Shown piece by piece: positions 11,189 to 22,539 of a stretch of DNA of 64,000 nt. The stretch comes from Eunapius fragilis (lineage: Eukaryota > Porifera > Demospongiae > Spongillida > Spongillidae), in assembly GCA_963681505.1 (NCBI GenBank), contig OY811979.1, forward strand, positions 4,506,711 to 4,570,710. The letters are read 5' to 3'. Numbering within the stretch: the stretch's first letter is position 1; each line of letters starts with the position of its first letter. The notes beneath the pieces were generated by a model, which ran no database searches, was not told the DNA's origin, and was given only the letters and a program-made list of their open reading frames with translations. Both the position numbers and the translations under genes were made by a program.

Positions 11189-13846
11189 ATGCATGGTTCC
11201 TGAAACTTCCAGCTGCTATTAGAAATGGTGACTCAAATTCGCTATTACAGGTAAGAGAAAGGAATGTAATGTATGTGCTTCCATACCACAACGGTTCAAC
11301 CATGCTACAACTATGTTCCCTCCTTGCACCACAACCACGTTCCACCATCGCATGATTACCATGTTCCCCCATTGTGCCACAACCATGTTCTCCCCTTATG
11401 TCACAAGCATTTTCCTTGTGTGTATCCCTATGTGTTGTGTTTGTATTTTGTGTGTAGTGTGTGTGTTGTGTGTACATATGTGTGTATTGTGTGTGTGTGT
11501 GTGCATGTCTGCTATTAAACTGCAATCCAGGTCTGCTGGATTTGTTAGCGGATCAGCCCCGTCTAGCTAAGTTTAGGGAACGCCCATCTAGCTGGGCTTA
11601 AGTTCAGATGGTACCGAGCTCCTGTAACATGCAGACCAAGAGGCGGAACCTCCACCTGGAACGTGTGGCTGCCCGCCTGTTGTCATGGCAGCAGGACAGT
11701 GTGGTTGCCAAGATGGGTTAGTGGTAGTTTGTGTGTGTGTGTGTGTGCGAGTGTGTGTCTGTAGTTATGCGTGTGTATGCATGTGTGTGTATGTTTGCTT
11801 ATGCTTGTGCTTGTGTGAGTACATGATATGGACCTTTAACCCCTTGAGGATGGTCCTGAGTCCCTTCCAGTGGTTCCGCATACTGTGCCTGAGAAACTCA
11901 CCTCTTCCCACACCCCACCCAAGCCCCTCCTAGAGGGGGAGGAGGTTGACCCTGACCTGGTGGGAGTGTACGCTGTGCGCCGTGACCCACCTTTGCCACC
12001 ATATGCACCACACAGCAGAGAGCCAACAGGAGGTGAGTGAGGGGGGATGTTATAGTGGGATGTGGGATGGTGGCGGTAAGGTAATGTCACACACAGTGAC
12101 ATGTGTGTTGCTGCATACTAATTCTCTGAATGAGTTTTCATCGTCCATGGCGCGCCGTAAAATACTAATAATGTAACAGATTTAAGAATTGAGGTTATTT
12201 ATATTATATGTACGCATTAATTTCATTGAGTGTCGTACTTCCGTTTCTCACGTGGGATGTACGCATTAATTTCATTGAGTGTCGTACTTCCGTTTCTCAC
12301 GTGCTCCATACGAGGGGGGGCGCGGCACTCTATTTCTATTGTAGGCTGTGAACAATATTATAGAAGGGTTGGTGGGGGGGGGGGGGGGGGGGGGGGGCTT
12401 AAACCCCCTAAATGCGCTTCTAATGTCCTGCAGCCACAACATAATAACCAGCAAAAATAATGTATGGAATTCACAGATTAGAATTCTGCTGCATTATGAT
12501 TGGAGCATAGCGACCACTGTGAGGAATGCACTGTCAGTTAACTGACAGTGCATTCCTAGTCAGTTATTTAATATGGTGCGGTTGTAACAAGCCGTTAGGG
12601 GAGAGAAGGCCTATGAATAATTATCACAAGTAATAATGACAACGTGGGCGTGTGTGTTTGTACTTACCAATCTATAAACCTTCCCCTACCCTAAACCTAA
12701 CCCTATACCTAAGCTAAGCCCAGCGGCTTCGCTTGAAACGTATGCTAACCAGCACGAGTTGCTAAGGCAGTGAAAAGGGTGGGGGGGGGGGGGGGGGGAA
12801 GAAAGAGTAGTGAGGAGAAAAATAATAATCAGGATTCGAACCTCTGACCTCGTTCATCTTAGCCAGCCACACTACGTACAAGAAGGGAGAGGGAGGGGGC
12901 AGGGAGGAAGGGAAAGCTGATTCACCTGGTGATGGGAGGACATAGTGGAGGTTATAAAATCACTTGCAGTAAAGTGGGCCTTTGTACTGTCATTGTATCA
13001 TACATCATTGATGCAACAACAGATATATGTGTGTAACACATTTGTTTATTTTTCCCAGTTGTTTCGTTTAGCTCACTTGCTGGGTTTGGATGGGATGGAC
13101 ACACCTGTTGCCATGACAACAGCAGGGATGCCCATGTCGCATAGTCAGGGCTACACCTCCATACTGATAGCCACCACTGCCATTGAGGTAAGGCTGATGA
13201 TGTAATGGTACTCGTGTCTTTTACATTGGTTGGATCAGAAAGGAGACTTCAGGGTTGCCTACAAGCTGTGCTCTCAGCTGATGTCTGCCCAGTTCCCTCC
13301 TGCATGGGAAGTGTGTAGGTAAGGACACCTGTCTCCTCCCCAGTCCTTTCCAATGTATTTAGAGTAAGGAGATAGGGAGGAGAGGGAGGGAGAGGAAGGG
13401 TGAGTACTTTTACTTTTAACACATCAACATGGCAGGCATTACCCCAAAGGAGTGTGGTATGGGAAGGTGTGAGAGGGGATAGTGTTGGACTTCTTTTATC
13501 AGGGAGAGGGAGGGGAAGATGCTATAATTCTCTTACACATGATGTAATGGTACTCGTGTCTTTTAAAGATCACTAACCAATTAGAGGTATAATTGTCAGC
13601 CCTGTGTCAAGAATATGAGCTGTCTGGATCTATGCAGGTAGACATCCTTATCACCACACAGATGTAGGCATCTTATCACCACACATCTAAGTTATAATAA
13701 CTCCTCCCATCTCCAGGAGGTTGGCACAACAGGACCAGTACAAAGAGTTGCAGAACAAACTGGAGCTCACCAGTTTTGTACTCACCCACTGCCCTGGTGA
13801 AGACCTGAGACATGTGCTGAAGGAGAGAGGGGTCATTGAGGTCCAG
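11189..13846 (+). CDS. NBAS/Sec39-like protein, partial exons
   Basis: Exon-like blocks: 11189-11250 (FLKLPAAIRNGDSNSLLQ), 11531-11716 (LLDLLADQPRLAKFRER, then MQTKRRNLHLERVAARLLSW), 11871-12032 (EEVDPDLVGVYAVRRDP), 13059-13187 (LFRLAHLLGLDGMDTPV), 13239-13318 (KGDFRVAYKLCSQLMSAQF) and 13717-13846 (ELTSFVLTHCPGEDLRHVL). The last three join in phase and look like the Sec39 region of NBAS, a subunit of the NRZ/Dsl1 tethering complex for Golgi-to-ER retrograde vesicles. That assignment is by remembered family pattern. An in-frame TAA lies in the 11531 block (within about 70 nt), and phases between the 12032 and 13059 exons do not match, so exons are missing or the locus is damaged. Both ends are incomplete; a 2-kb satellite follows. 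Confidence 0.5.
12209..12304. repeat. 49-bp tandem duplication
   Basis: Two almost identical 49-bp units beginning TGTACGCATTAATTTCATTG and ending in a CACGTG-containing end. Located in an intron of the NBAS-like gene. Confidence 0.85.
12374..12397. repeat. Poly-G tract
   Basis: An uninterrupted G run of about 24 bases. Other G/C runs occur at 12781, 13855, 30168, 44400 and 51016. Run lengths are unreliable in assemblies. Confidence 0.9.
12522..12557. repeat. Perfect 36-bp palindrome
   Basis: A perfect inverted repeat without a loop, centred on GTTAAC (12537-12542), with arms beginning AGGAATGCACTGTCA. Could extrude as a cruciform or mark a foldback end. Confidence 0.85.
12820..12880 (-). 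mobile_element. tRNA-derived SINE-like fragment
   Basis: On the minus strand GTGGCTGGCTAAG resembles a degenerate tRNA A box, and GGTTCGAATCC (12842-12832) is an exact Pol III B box. The spacing is roughly tRNA-like, but no complete cloverleaf can be drawn. This is most likely the head of a tRNA-derived SINE; a decayed tRNA gene is the alternative. Confidence 0.45.
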
Positions 13847-13934
13847 GTAAGTGTGGGGGGGGGGGGGGGGGGGGGAGGGGAGTCATGTGGGAGGGGTAAG
13901 TGGTCAGAGGAGGGAGTCTGAAGGATGGGAGGAA

Positions 13935-15972
13935 TGAAATGATGGTGTGGACTAGATGGTAGGGCATTCATATTGACCATGGTGTGGACTAGATGGTAGG
14001 GCACTCATATTGGCCATGGTGTGGACTAGATGGTAGGGCATTCATATTGACCATGGTGTGACTAGATGGTAGGGCACTCATATTGGCCATGGTGTGGACT
14101 AGATGGTAGGGCACTCATATTGGCCATGGTGTGGACTAGATGGTAGGACACTCATATTGGCCATGGTGTGGACTAGATGGTAGAGCACTCATATTGGCCA
14201 TGGTGTGGACTAGATGGTAGGGCACTCATATTGGCCATGGTGTGGACTAGATGGTAGGGCACTCATATTGGCCATGGTGTGGACTAGATGGTAGGGCACT
14301 CATATTGGCCATGGTGTGGACTAGATGGTAGGGCATTCATATTGGCCATGGTGTGGACTAGATGGTAGGGCACTCATATTGGCCATGGTGTGGACTAGAT
14401 GGTAGGGCACTCATATTGGCCATGGTGTGGACTAGATGGTAGGGCACTCATATTGGCCATGGTGTGGACTAGATGGTAGGGCACTCATATTGGCCATGGT
14501 GTGGACTAGATGGTAGGGCACTCATATTGGCCATGGTGTGGACTAGATGGTAGGGCACTCATATTGGCCATGGTGTGGACTAGATGGTAGGGCACTCATA
14601 TTGACCATGGTGTGGACTAGATGGTAGAGCACTCATATTGACCATGGTGTGGACTAGATGGTAGGGCACTCATATTGGCCATGGTGTGGACTAGATGGTA
14701 GGGCATTCATATTGGCCATGGTGTGGACTAGATGGTAGGGCACTCATATTGGCCATGGTGTGGACTAGATGGTAGGGCACTCATATTGGCCATGGTGTGG
14801 ACTAGATGGTAGGGCCCATGGTGTGGACTAGATGGTAGGGCACTCATATTGGCCATGGTGTGGACTAGATGGTATGGCACTCATATTGGCCATGGTGTGG
14901 ACTAGATGGTAGGACACTCATATTGGCCATGGTGTGGACTAGATGGTAGGGCACTCATATTGGCCATGGTGTGGACTAGATGGTAGGGCACTCATATTGG
15001 CCATGGTGTGGACTAGATGGTAGGACACTCATATTGGCCATGGTGTGGACTAGATGGTAGGGCACTCATATTGGCCATGGTGTGGACTAGATGGTAGGGC
15101 ACTCATATTGGCCATGGTGTGGACTAGATGGTAGGCACTCATATTGGCCATGGTGTGGACTAGATGGTAGGGCACTCATATTGGCCATGGTGTGGACTAG
15201 ATGGTAGGGCACTCATATTGACCATGGTGTGGACTAGATGGTAGGGCACTCATATTGGCCATGGTGTGGACTAGATGGTAGGGCATTCATATTGGCCATG
15301 GTGTGGACTAGATGGTAGGACACTCATATTGGCCATGGTGTGGACTAGATGGTAGGGCACTCATATTGGCCATGGTGTGGACTAGATGGTAGGGCACTCA
15401 TATTGGCCATGGTGTGGACTAGATGGTAGGGCACTCATATTGGCCATGGTGTGGACTAGATGGTAGGACACTCATATTGGCCATGGTGTGGACTAGATGG
15501 TAGAGCACTCATATTGGCCATGGTGTGGACTAGATGGTAGGGCACTCATATTGGCCATGGTGTGGACTAGATGGTAGGGCACTCATATTGGCCATGGTGT
15601 GGACTAGATGGTAGGGCACTCATATTGGCCATGGTGTGGACTAGATGGTAGGGCATTCATATTGGCCATGGTGTGGACTAGATGGTAGGGCACTCAATTG
15701 GCCATGGTTGACTAGATGGAGGCATTCATATTGGCCATGGTGTGACTAGATGGTAGGGCACTCATATTGGCCATGGTGTGGACTAGATGGTAGGGCACTC
15801 ATATTGGCCATGGTGTGGACTAGATGGTAGGGCACTCATATTGGCCATGGTGTGGACTAGATGGTAGGGCACTCATATTGGCCATGGTGTGGACTAGATG
15901 GTAGGGCACTCATGATTGGCCATGGTGTGGACTAGATGGTAGGGCACTCATATTGGCCATGGTGTGGACTAG
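13935..15972. repeat. 37-bp minisatellite, about 55 copies
   Basis: The unit GGTGTGGACTAGATGGTAGG (followed by GCACTCATATTGGCCAT) repeats head-to-tail with a 37-bp period, with few substitutions and occasional deletions (for example near 14815 and 15130). It begins about 90 bp after the last NBAS-like exon and runs directly into an assembly gap, so true length is unknown. Confidence 0.95.
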
Positions 15973-16172
15973 NNNNNNNNNNNNNNNNNNNNNNNNNNNN
16001 NNNNNNNNNNNNNNNNNNNNNNNNNNNNNNNNNNNNNNNNNNNNNNNNNNNNNNNNNNNNNNNNNNNNNNNNNNNNNNNNNNNNNNNNNNNNNNNNNNNN
16101 NNNNNNNNNNNNNNNNNNNNNNNNNNNNNNNNNNNNNNNNNNNNNNNNNNNNNNNNNNNNNNNNNNNNNNNN
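15973..16172. other. Assembly gap (200 N)
   Basis: Two hundred undetermined bases join the 37-bp satellite to the 167-bp satellite. The round number suggests a placeholder rather than a measured size. Confidence 0.99.
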
Positions 16173-17720
16173 ATTTTATGGGCGTGTCCATCTCAGGTGA
16201 CTCTTTATATAAAATTGTACGCTTCATGTACTGTTCTATGGAGATATGCACTTTTCTGAATATCCATGGTAATACATGTTTTAAAAGCTTTCCATTTCTA
16301 GGCCGTACCAGGCCAGCTGTGCTGGTTGTGGGAATGTGAATTTGATGGGCGTGTCCATCTCAGGTGGGTCTTTATATAGAATTGTACGCGTCATGTACTG
16401 TTCTATGGAGATTCATGTATGCACTTTTCTGAATATCCATGGCAATACATGTTTTAAAAGCTTTCCATTTCTAGGCCGTACCAGGTCAGCTGTGCTGGTT
16501 GTGGGAATGTGAATTTGATGGGCGTGTCCATCTCAGGTGGGTCTTTATATAGAATTGTACGTTTCATGTACTGTTCTATGGTGATATGCACTTTTCTGAA
16601 TATCCATGGCAATACATGTTTTAAAAGCTTTCCATTTCTAGACCGTACCAGGTCAGCTGTGCTGGTTGTGGGAATGTGAATTTGATGGGCGTGTCCATCT
16701 CAGGTGAGTCTTTATATAGAATTGTACGCTTAATGTACTGTTCTATGGAGATATGCACCTTTCTGAATATCCATGGCAATACATGTTTTAAAAGCTTTCC
16801 ATTTCTAGGCCGTACCAGGCCAGCTGTGCTGGTTGTGGGAATGTGAATTTGATGGGCGTGTCCATCTCAGGTGGGTCTTTATATAGAATTGTACGCTTCA
16901 TGTACTGTTCTATGGAGATATGCACTTTTCTGAATATCCATGGCAATACATGTTTTAAAAGCTTTCCATTTCTAGGCCGTACCAGGTCAGCTGTGCTGGT
17001 TGTGGGAATGTGAATTTGATGGGCGTGTCCATCTCAGGTGAGTCTTTATATAGAATTGTACGCTTCATGTACTGTTCTATGGAGATATGCACTTTTCTGA
17101 ATATCCATGGTAATACATGTTTTAAAAGCTTTCCATTTCTATGCCGTACCAGGTCACTGTGCTGGTTGTGGGAATGTGAATTTGATGGGCGTGTCCATCT
17201 CAGGTGAGTCTTTATATAGAATTGTACGCTTCATGTACTGTTCTATGGAGATATGCACTTTTCTGAATATCCATGGCAATACATGTTTTAAAAGCTTTCC
17301 ATTTCTAGGCCGTACCAGGTCAGCTGTGCTGGTTGTGGGAATGTGAATTTGATGGGCGTGTCCATCTCAGGTGAGTCTTTATATAAAATTGTACGCTTCA
17401 TGTACTGTTCTATGGAGATATGCACTTTTCTGAATATCCATGGTAATACATGTTTTAAAAGCTTTCCATTTCTAGGCCGTACCAGGCCAGCTGTGCTGGT
17501 TGTGGGAATGTGAATTTGATGGGCGTGTCCATCTCAGATGGGTCTTTATATAGAATTGTACGCTTCATGTACTGTTCTATGGAGATAGGCACTTTTCTGA
17601 ATATCCATGGCAATACATGTCTTACAAGGTTTCCATCTGTAGCATCTGTAGGCCGTACCAATCTACAAATTGTGGTCATGTGACTTTGAGAGGCGTGTCC
17701 AACTCAGGTGAGCCGCTAGT
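16173..17720. repeat. About 167-bp tandem satellite with exon-like core, about 9 copies
   Basis: GATGGGCGTGTCCATCTCAG recurs at 16344, 16517, 16684, 16851, 17018, 17184, 17351 and 17518, a spacing of 166-173 bp. A diverged last unit ends near 17720. Each monomer holds a pyrimidine-rich CCATTTCTAG acceptor-like site, a 62-bp segment starting GCCGTACCAGG, and a CAG/GTGAGT donor-like site. The 62-bp segment is open in two frames (one reads PYQVSCAGCGNVNLMGVSIS), but 62 is not a multiple of 3. The rest includes TTTATATAGAATTGTACGC. Confidence 0.9.
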
Positions 17721-19498
17721 TGGATTTGTACATTCCATGTAAGGTAGTATGGAGGACTGGTATGTGTGGTGTGAAGTTGTTATTGTGGCTCTTGCTTTTT
17801 AATTTTATTCTCTGCCTTCTCTTCTTACAGATTTTTGCTTCGACGATATTATGTCATTGTTTGAAATTGTGTACATGTGTATGTATATTCATTCATAGTG
17901 CACATTTAATGGTGAAAGTAAATAGAAAAGTGAACGGCACCTATCCCCACCCTGACTACCCTTTGCGATTATAGGGCACTTACACCTTATTCCAGCACTG
18001 TTCTTTATGTACGGGTAGGAGGAGCTTCACTATAAGGGGCAGGGCGGGGCACCATAACTGGTAACTTCTTGGAGCATGCAACCGAGTCATGTATTTGTCA
18101 ATCGCCTTCTACCCGCACGTAAAAGGCGAGCTTGTATACATGCCTGAAGTTATATAATCACGCTAACAGTTAGTTACTAAGAGCTGCTAGTTCAATTCGC
18201 GTATCTACATCTCGTATTTGTAACTTAGCTATACACATTAGTTTAATTTGTATCAGAAATGCATTGTGCAGTCAGTTTTTATCTGACTTACTGCGAAGTT
18301 ATTGAAGTGAATCATTTCGTAAAACCATTACTGTGGTTGCATGTTTCACATTGGACGTTAAAATGTATTCTGAACCACTTACTAAATGTTGCACGTTGTA
18401 TCATTTGTGCATGGCAATTTAGTGTGCACTAGACACAAAACAATAAATTTTCGAGCACTGCAGCCCAATTTATATTACATGAATTGGCCAAATTGTTTCA
18501 CAGAATGCTGCAGATCTTATGGAATTATATATGTTGTGCCTTTACCAATCAAGTTGTCGTTTGTGAGCAGGAATGTCACTTATTAATTTCTGGTGGTGGT
18601 ATTTGGGCTAACAGGGTATGCAATAAACAGTACTTGGCATTGGGTATATCCAGGCTGTGCACGCATGGTAATATCAGCTTTATAAACCATAATAAAAGGA
18701 ACAGGATGAGGTAACAGTACACAACATATTGGGATTCTTGTTCAGGTAGTAGCTGATCAATGACATCATGGACTTGATTGCTAAGTAAAATCCAATCAGC
18801 GTAGTGATGGGTTCTTGCCAGTCTAAACCCTGAGTGCAGGTCCATGTAATACTGACACCTGTAAGGGGGAAAGGTATTGTACATGCTCACTCTGCAACTA
18901 ACAAGATCACTTGCACATACGTGTACATGAGTGTGAGGTGATTTGGGTTTGAGAAGAAATGGGGAAAATGGTACAGATGCATTCTGAATATACCTCGGCA
19001 AAATATTTTACGGGGTGAGGTTTATTTATCCCTGTACCATGCCACTTCACACAAAAACACGTTGATCTGTCGTTACACAACACACACACCACACAAAATA
19101 TACACATCACACATAGATCTGGACGAACAGTAGATTCCCAGGGGACCATTTGACTCCTACACAGCACAAGGTATCTGTCGTTTAGAATTTGTTGTTAGCC
19201 CCTTAAATCGTGGGTAGGGTAGAATTATTAACCATGATATGAGCCAGTTGTCATTTGAGAAATGCATTACAACATGTAAACATCAATTGTTAATTGTGCA
19301 CATAAACACTGACAGACGTACTTTTTATTTCCCACACTCCCAAACATACGTCCTAAAATTTGTATATGTACTGTGAGCCTACACCACTTACATAGTTGAC
19401 ATGAACAGAGATCATATATATGATCTCTGACATGAATAACCAACCAACCTAGATGTTTTGCACGGGGCCAGATGTTGCTAAGCTTCTAATAGTTGTTG
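17721..19498. other. No confident gene; one possible terminal exon
   Basis: A strong acceptor-like tract (TTCTCTGCCTTCTCTTCTTACAG) ends at 17830 and is followed by a short open segment closing at a TAG near 17898. It could be a last exon of an upstream gene, but nothing else supports it. The remainder shows no recognisable gene. Confidence 0.3.
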
Positions 19499-19666
19499 CA
19501 GTGGCGGATACAGGGAGGGAGGAGGGGGGTTGCAACCCCCCCCCCCCCCCCCTCCTTTTCCTGCCCCCTCTTCCACTAAGCAGCCCCCCACACACATTTT
19601 GTATCGGGCCTGAAGCGTACAGCAACACCCCCCTCCCCTTTTTGGAAAATCCTGTATCCGCTCCTG
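19499..19666. mobile_element. hAT-type MITE, about 168 bp
   Basis: The left end CAGTGGCGGATACAGG (19499-19514) and the right end CCTGTATCCGCTCCTG (19651-19666) are imperfect inverted termini (14 of 16 match) of the CAG..CTG type seen in hAT elements. Flanks AGTTGTTG and AGTTGGTT could be a diverged 8-bp target duplication. The interior has a C tract and no coding capacity. Confidence 0.6.
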
Positions 19667-21072
19667 AGTTGGTTATCCGTTACTCCGTTAACAGTCAGTT
19701 TAAGTGCACGGTTACACACAACGTAAGCGCGCGTACAGATAGAAAAATATAAACGTGTCCTCAAAACCAGTTCGACGACGCACACCTTCATGTGCACAGA
19801 TCAGAGTTTGACCGATCTAAAAAGTAAAATCTAGAAAGAATACGTTCCCTTAAAATTCTACAGCCACGAGTGTAAAATCTTACGCGGTCCTTAGAAAGTG
19901 TCATGCATCACGCAGATTGTAGCAATTCTGTTAGGTCCGTTTCATTCATTCTAATAAACGCCCAAGGCATTTAATTAAAGGATTCTGATTACTAAATTGC
20001 ATCCGTTAGTATTGCAACGTGAGGCAAAAATGGAGTCAGGTTGGTAAAATGGTAATGTGTTAGTGTGTGCACAACCTCGTCTATTCAAATCAGCGATGCA
20101 GACGTTCGTTCGATTACCATCAAGGTCATTGAAAGAGGTAGCAAGGTTTGTCATTGTTCAGATTTTGCTCAACCATGATTATTCCCAACTGTCACTACGT
20201 GTTGTAAAATCACAGTCGGCTTAGAAACAGCGCAGCTAAACCACGAAATAACATAGGTTGGTTTTACATCCTCGTACACTATGCAGTTCGTTCACAATGA
20301 ATCGTGTCGAATCAGGTGATAAAGGCTGTACCCCGCTAAAGGTTAGTTTGTTAGAATTCCTTGTTTCTATATACAGCGCATGAAGATATCCCAAACTGAG
20401 ATGTGGTCTATCTACGTTAATACGTGAGGTATTAATGTTCTGTACCGGTACGTATTGTCCAGTTACTATATACCTCCAGTTTCTCCAGAAAACACGATAG
20501 ACGCGTGCACGGTGATTTCAAGGCTGGCGATACAAGGGCTAGCACTGATGATACAAAATTGTTTGCACTACGGCAGTTAAAGGGTAAAGTGTTTCGTTAT
20601 TAAAAACTATATGTGTTTGTGTATTGTATTCTCAGGAAAAGGACATGGGAGAAGGATGGAACTTCGGAGAAGCGCGGCAAATTAAATGATGCACAAGAGA
20701 GAGATATTGTATAGTGTGTACATTCTTCTCTTCTCATTTCATATTCTTTGAAAAGCTTTAAGCATGCGTGGCCTAGTGTACGCAAGCGAGGCGGTATAGG
20801 GGGTACCGATCCATAATGAATAGCCCGCCCGTACGGGGTTGGTTCATAAGCCTGCGCGGTGTAGGCAGACGACCGAAACAGTTCGGCATACGAAACATCA
20901 GCGTGCGAACACGTGCGACGAAACGTGACTCGCATCCACAGCCGCTTCCTATCGGTCCGCACACGAGATCTGCGATCGTACAACCGACGAATTTAGGATC
21001 CAATTGAATACGGTTAGGATCACGTGGGACTGCGGGCCCGGAATCATGCCATCGAACCGCTGTGCTACATGC
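19667..21072. other. No gene recognised
   Basis: No supported coding exon. On the minus strand near 21070, TAGCACAGCGG matches a Pol III A-box consensus, but no B box follows at the right distance. Confidence 0.35.
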
Positions 21073-22330
21073 AGGGGCCGCCAAGAGCCAGCCCGGGCCC
21101 GGGGCAAATTTTTTTCTCGGGCCCCTAGCCTAATGAATCAATTGTATAATACTGTTGATTGCGATTTGTGTTATATACAAAGCAAATTTAAAAATAAAAA
21201 AAGAACATAATCATAAACATACAGTACCATCAAATCATCAATTGAAGGGAGTGCCGACAGCAGCCTTGTGTGCATTGCTGCTGTACGTAGGCTAAGTGAC
21301 CGAGGAATGGCTACCGGAGGAGACAATACGCAGTCGCAAGAGTGGAAACCGTGACGTCTGATGCATCGGCACCGTACGACTTCTGGTTGTACCAGGCGGA
21401 ACCAGCGCAGGACTAGCTTCCAGCTAAGGTTGTTTTGAGTGCGGGCCGATGGAAAGTGCTCTTGAACTTCATAAGTAACCTTGTCTTTGCAGTGTACATA
21501 CCGAAGTATGAAAGACGTTTGCTCAACATGAGAGGAATCTGGAGTAGCATCAACTATAATGGAATAGTATTTCGTTGCAGTCAATTGAGCTAAAATAGCT
21601 TGCTTCAGCACAGCAATCAATGAATTCGTTTTGAATTTCTGCCGACAAGTAATGAGCTTGCAAGCGCCGATTCGACTGTTGCGACTCTCTTATTTTGCTT
21701 AAATGATCTCCTAAGATTTTGTCATATCGACCTATCAATTCAAGAATGCCCAGAATATTACCATTGTTTGGGTCCCCAATCCTTTGAGAATCACCTCTGA
21801 ATGCCAAGCCCCTTTCTCCAAGGAACAAAACAACTTGTAAAATTCTGTGCAACAGTGCCCGGCTTCCATATTGCAGCTTCGTTCTCGATACTTCTGTTTA
21901 ATTGTACTGAAATTGTGGCGCTGCATCCAATAACCTTTTGGAAATTCCTCCAAGCAACATAACATTTTTTATGACTAAAGCTTTCTTGATGTTCTGGAAT
22001 CCTGTCGTATAGCTTTTTCCACTTGTTATCCTTAGAATAACCAGTGGATTAAGCAAGTAAAGAGTGATTCATATTGGAAGACGGGGTAATGAGCCGACAA
22101 GGAAAGCAAAATAATGCTTGTTTGCTTTCGCTCCAGACTAGCCAATCACGATGAACGTCTTCTCCATTTGGCAGTTTATAACATAGAATAGTATTTGGAA
22201 ACACCCTGTTGGAAGAATCAGTAGGAAACTGTAGCGGAAGCCTTTTAGAACCTCTTCTAACAGCTTCTTCTACTTCTTCCCTCGTGGGCACCTCTCCCTT
22301 AATAAAGATACCAATATCAACACCAGCTAC
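21073..22330 (-). pseudogene. Decayed hAT (ZMYM1-like) transposase
   Basis: On the minus strand from about 22325 the sequence reads a TTF-type zinc-finger N-terminus (LPLQFPTDSSNRVFPNTILC, NGEDVHRDWLVWSES, FCFPCRL). Further on come RIPEHQESFSHKKCYVAW and SKIRESQQSNRRLQAHYLSA. The catalytic-core segment ILAQLTATKYYSIIVDATPD then SSHVEQTSFILRYVHC contains the first acidic residue. The pieces lie in different frames, with stops near 22049 and 21735 and frameshifts after 21620, so the gene is dead. The plus-strand string CAGGGGCCGCCAAGAGCC at 21073 resembles a hAT terminus and may be the 3' end; the opposite end was not found. It lies directly downstream of the Ginger-like relic on the same strand. 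Confidence 0.75.
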
Positions 22331-22353
22331 TATGTGGAAGACCGGTGTCACGT

Positions 22354-22502
22354 AAAATTGGGGATCCCATGAAATCAGGGACCCCCGTCCACAATTTTCC
22401 GGAAAATTGGGGACTCCGTCCCCAATTTTTCGGTAAATTGGGGACCCCCCCGTCCCTATATTTCTGGAAAATTGGGGATCCCTTCGTGAAACTAGGGACC
22501 CC
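22354..22502. repeat. Tandem AAATTGGGGACCC-type repeat
   Basis: About four diverged units of 35-40 bp built on AAAATTGGGGAYCCC and its partial inverse GTCCCCAATTTT. It interrupts the reading between the hAT relic and the segment upstream. Confidence 0.7.
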
Positions 22503-22539
22503 CTGTCAGCATCATTCCTACGCACTAACTCGCCTTATA

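Noticed and set aside
12685-12720. CCCTAAACCTAACCCTA looked like interstitial telomere repeat
   Set aside because: Only three or four imperfect units; too short to support.
13935-15972. Regular repeats considered as a CRISPR array
   Set aside because: Units are directly adjacent with no unique spacers, and the context is eukaryotic; it is a minisatellite.
18386-19167. Several 60-140-codon open frames
   Set aside because: Overlap on both strands with no domain or splice evidence.
21020-21075. Minus-strand TAGCACAGCGG as a tRNA A box
   Set aside because: No B box at proper distance and no cloverleaf; probably chance or a decayed SINE.
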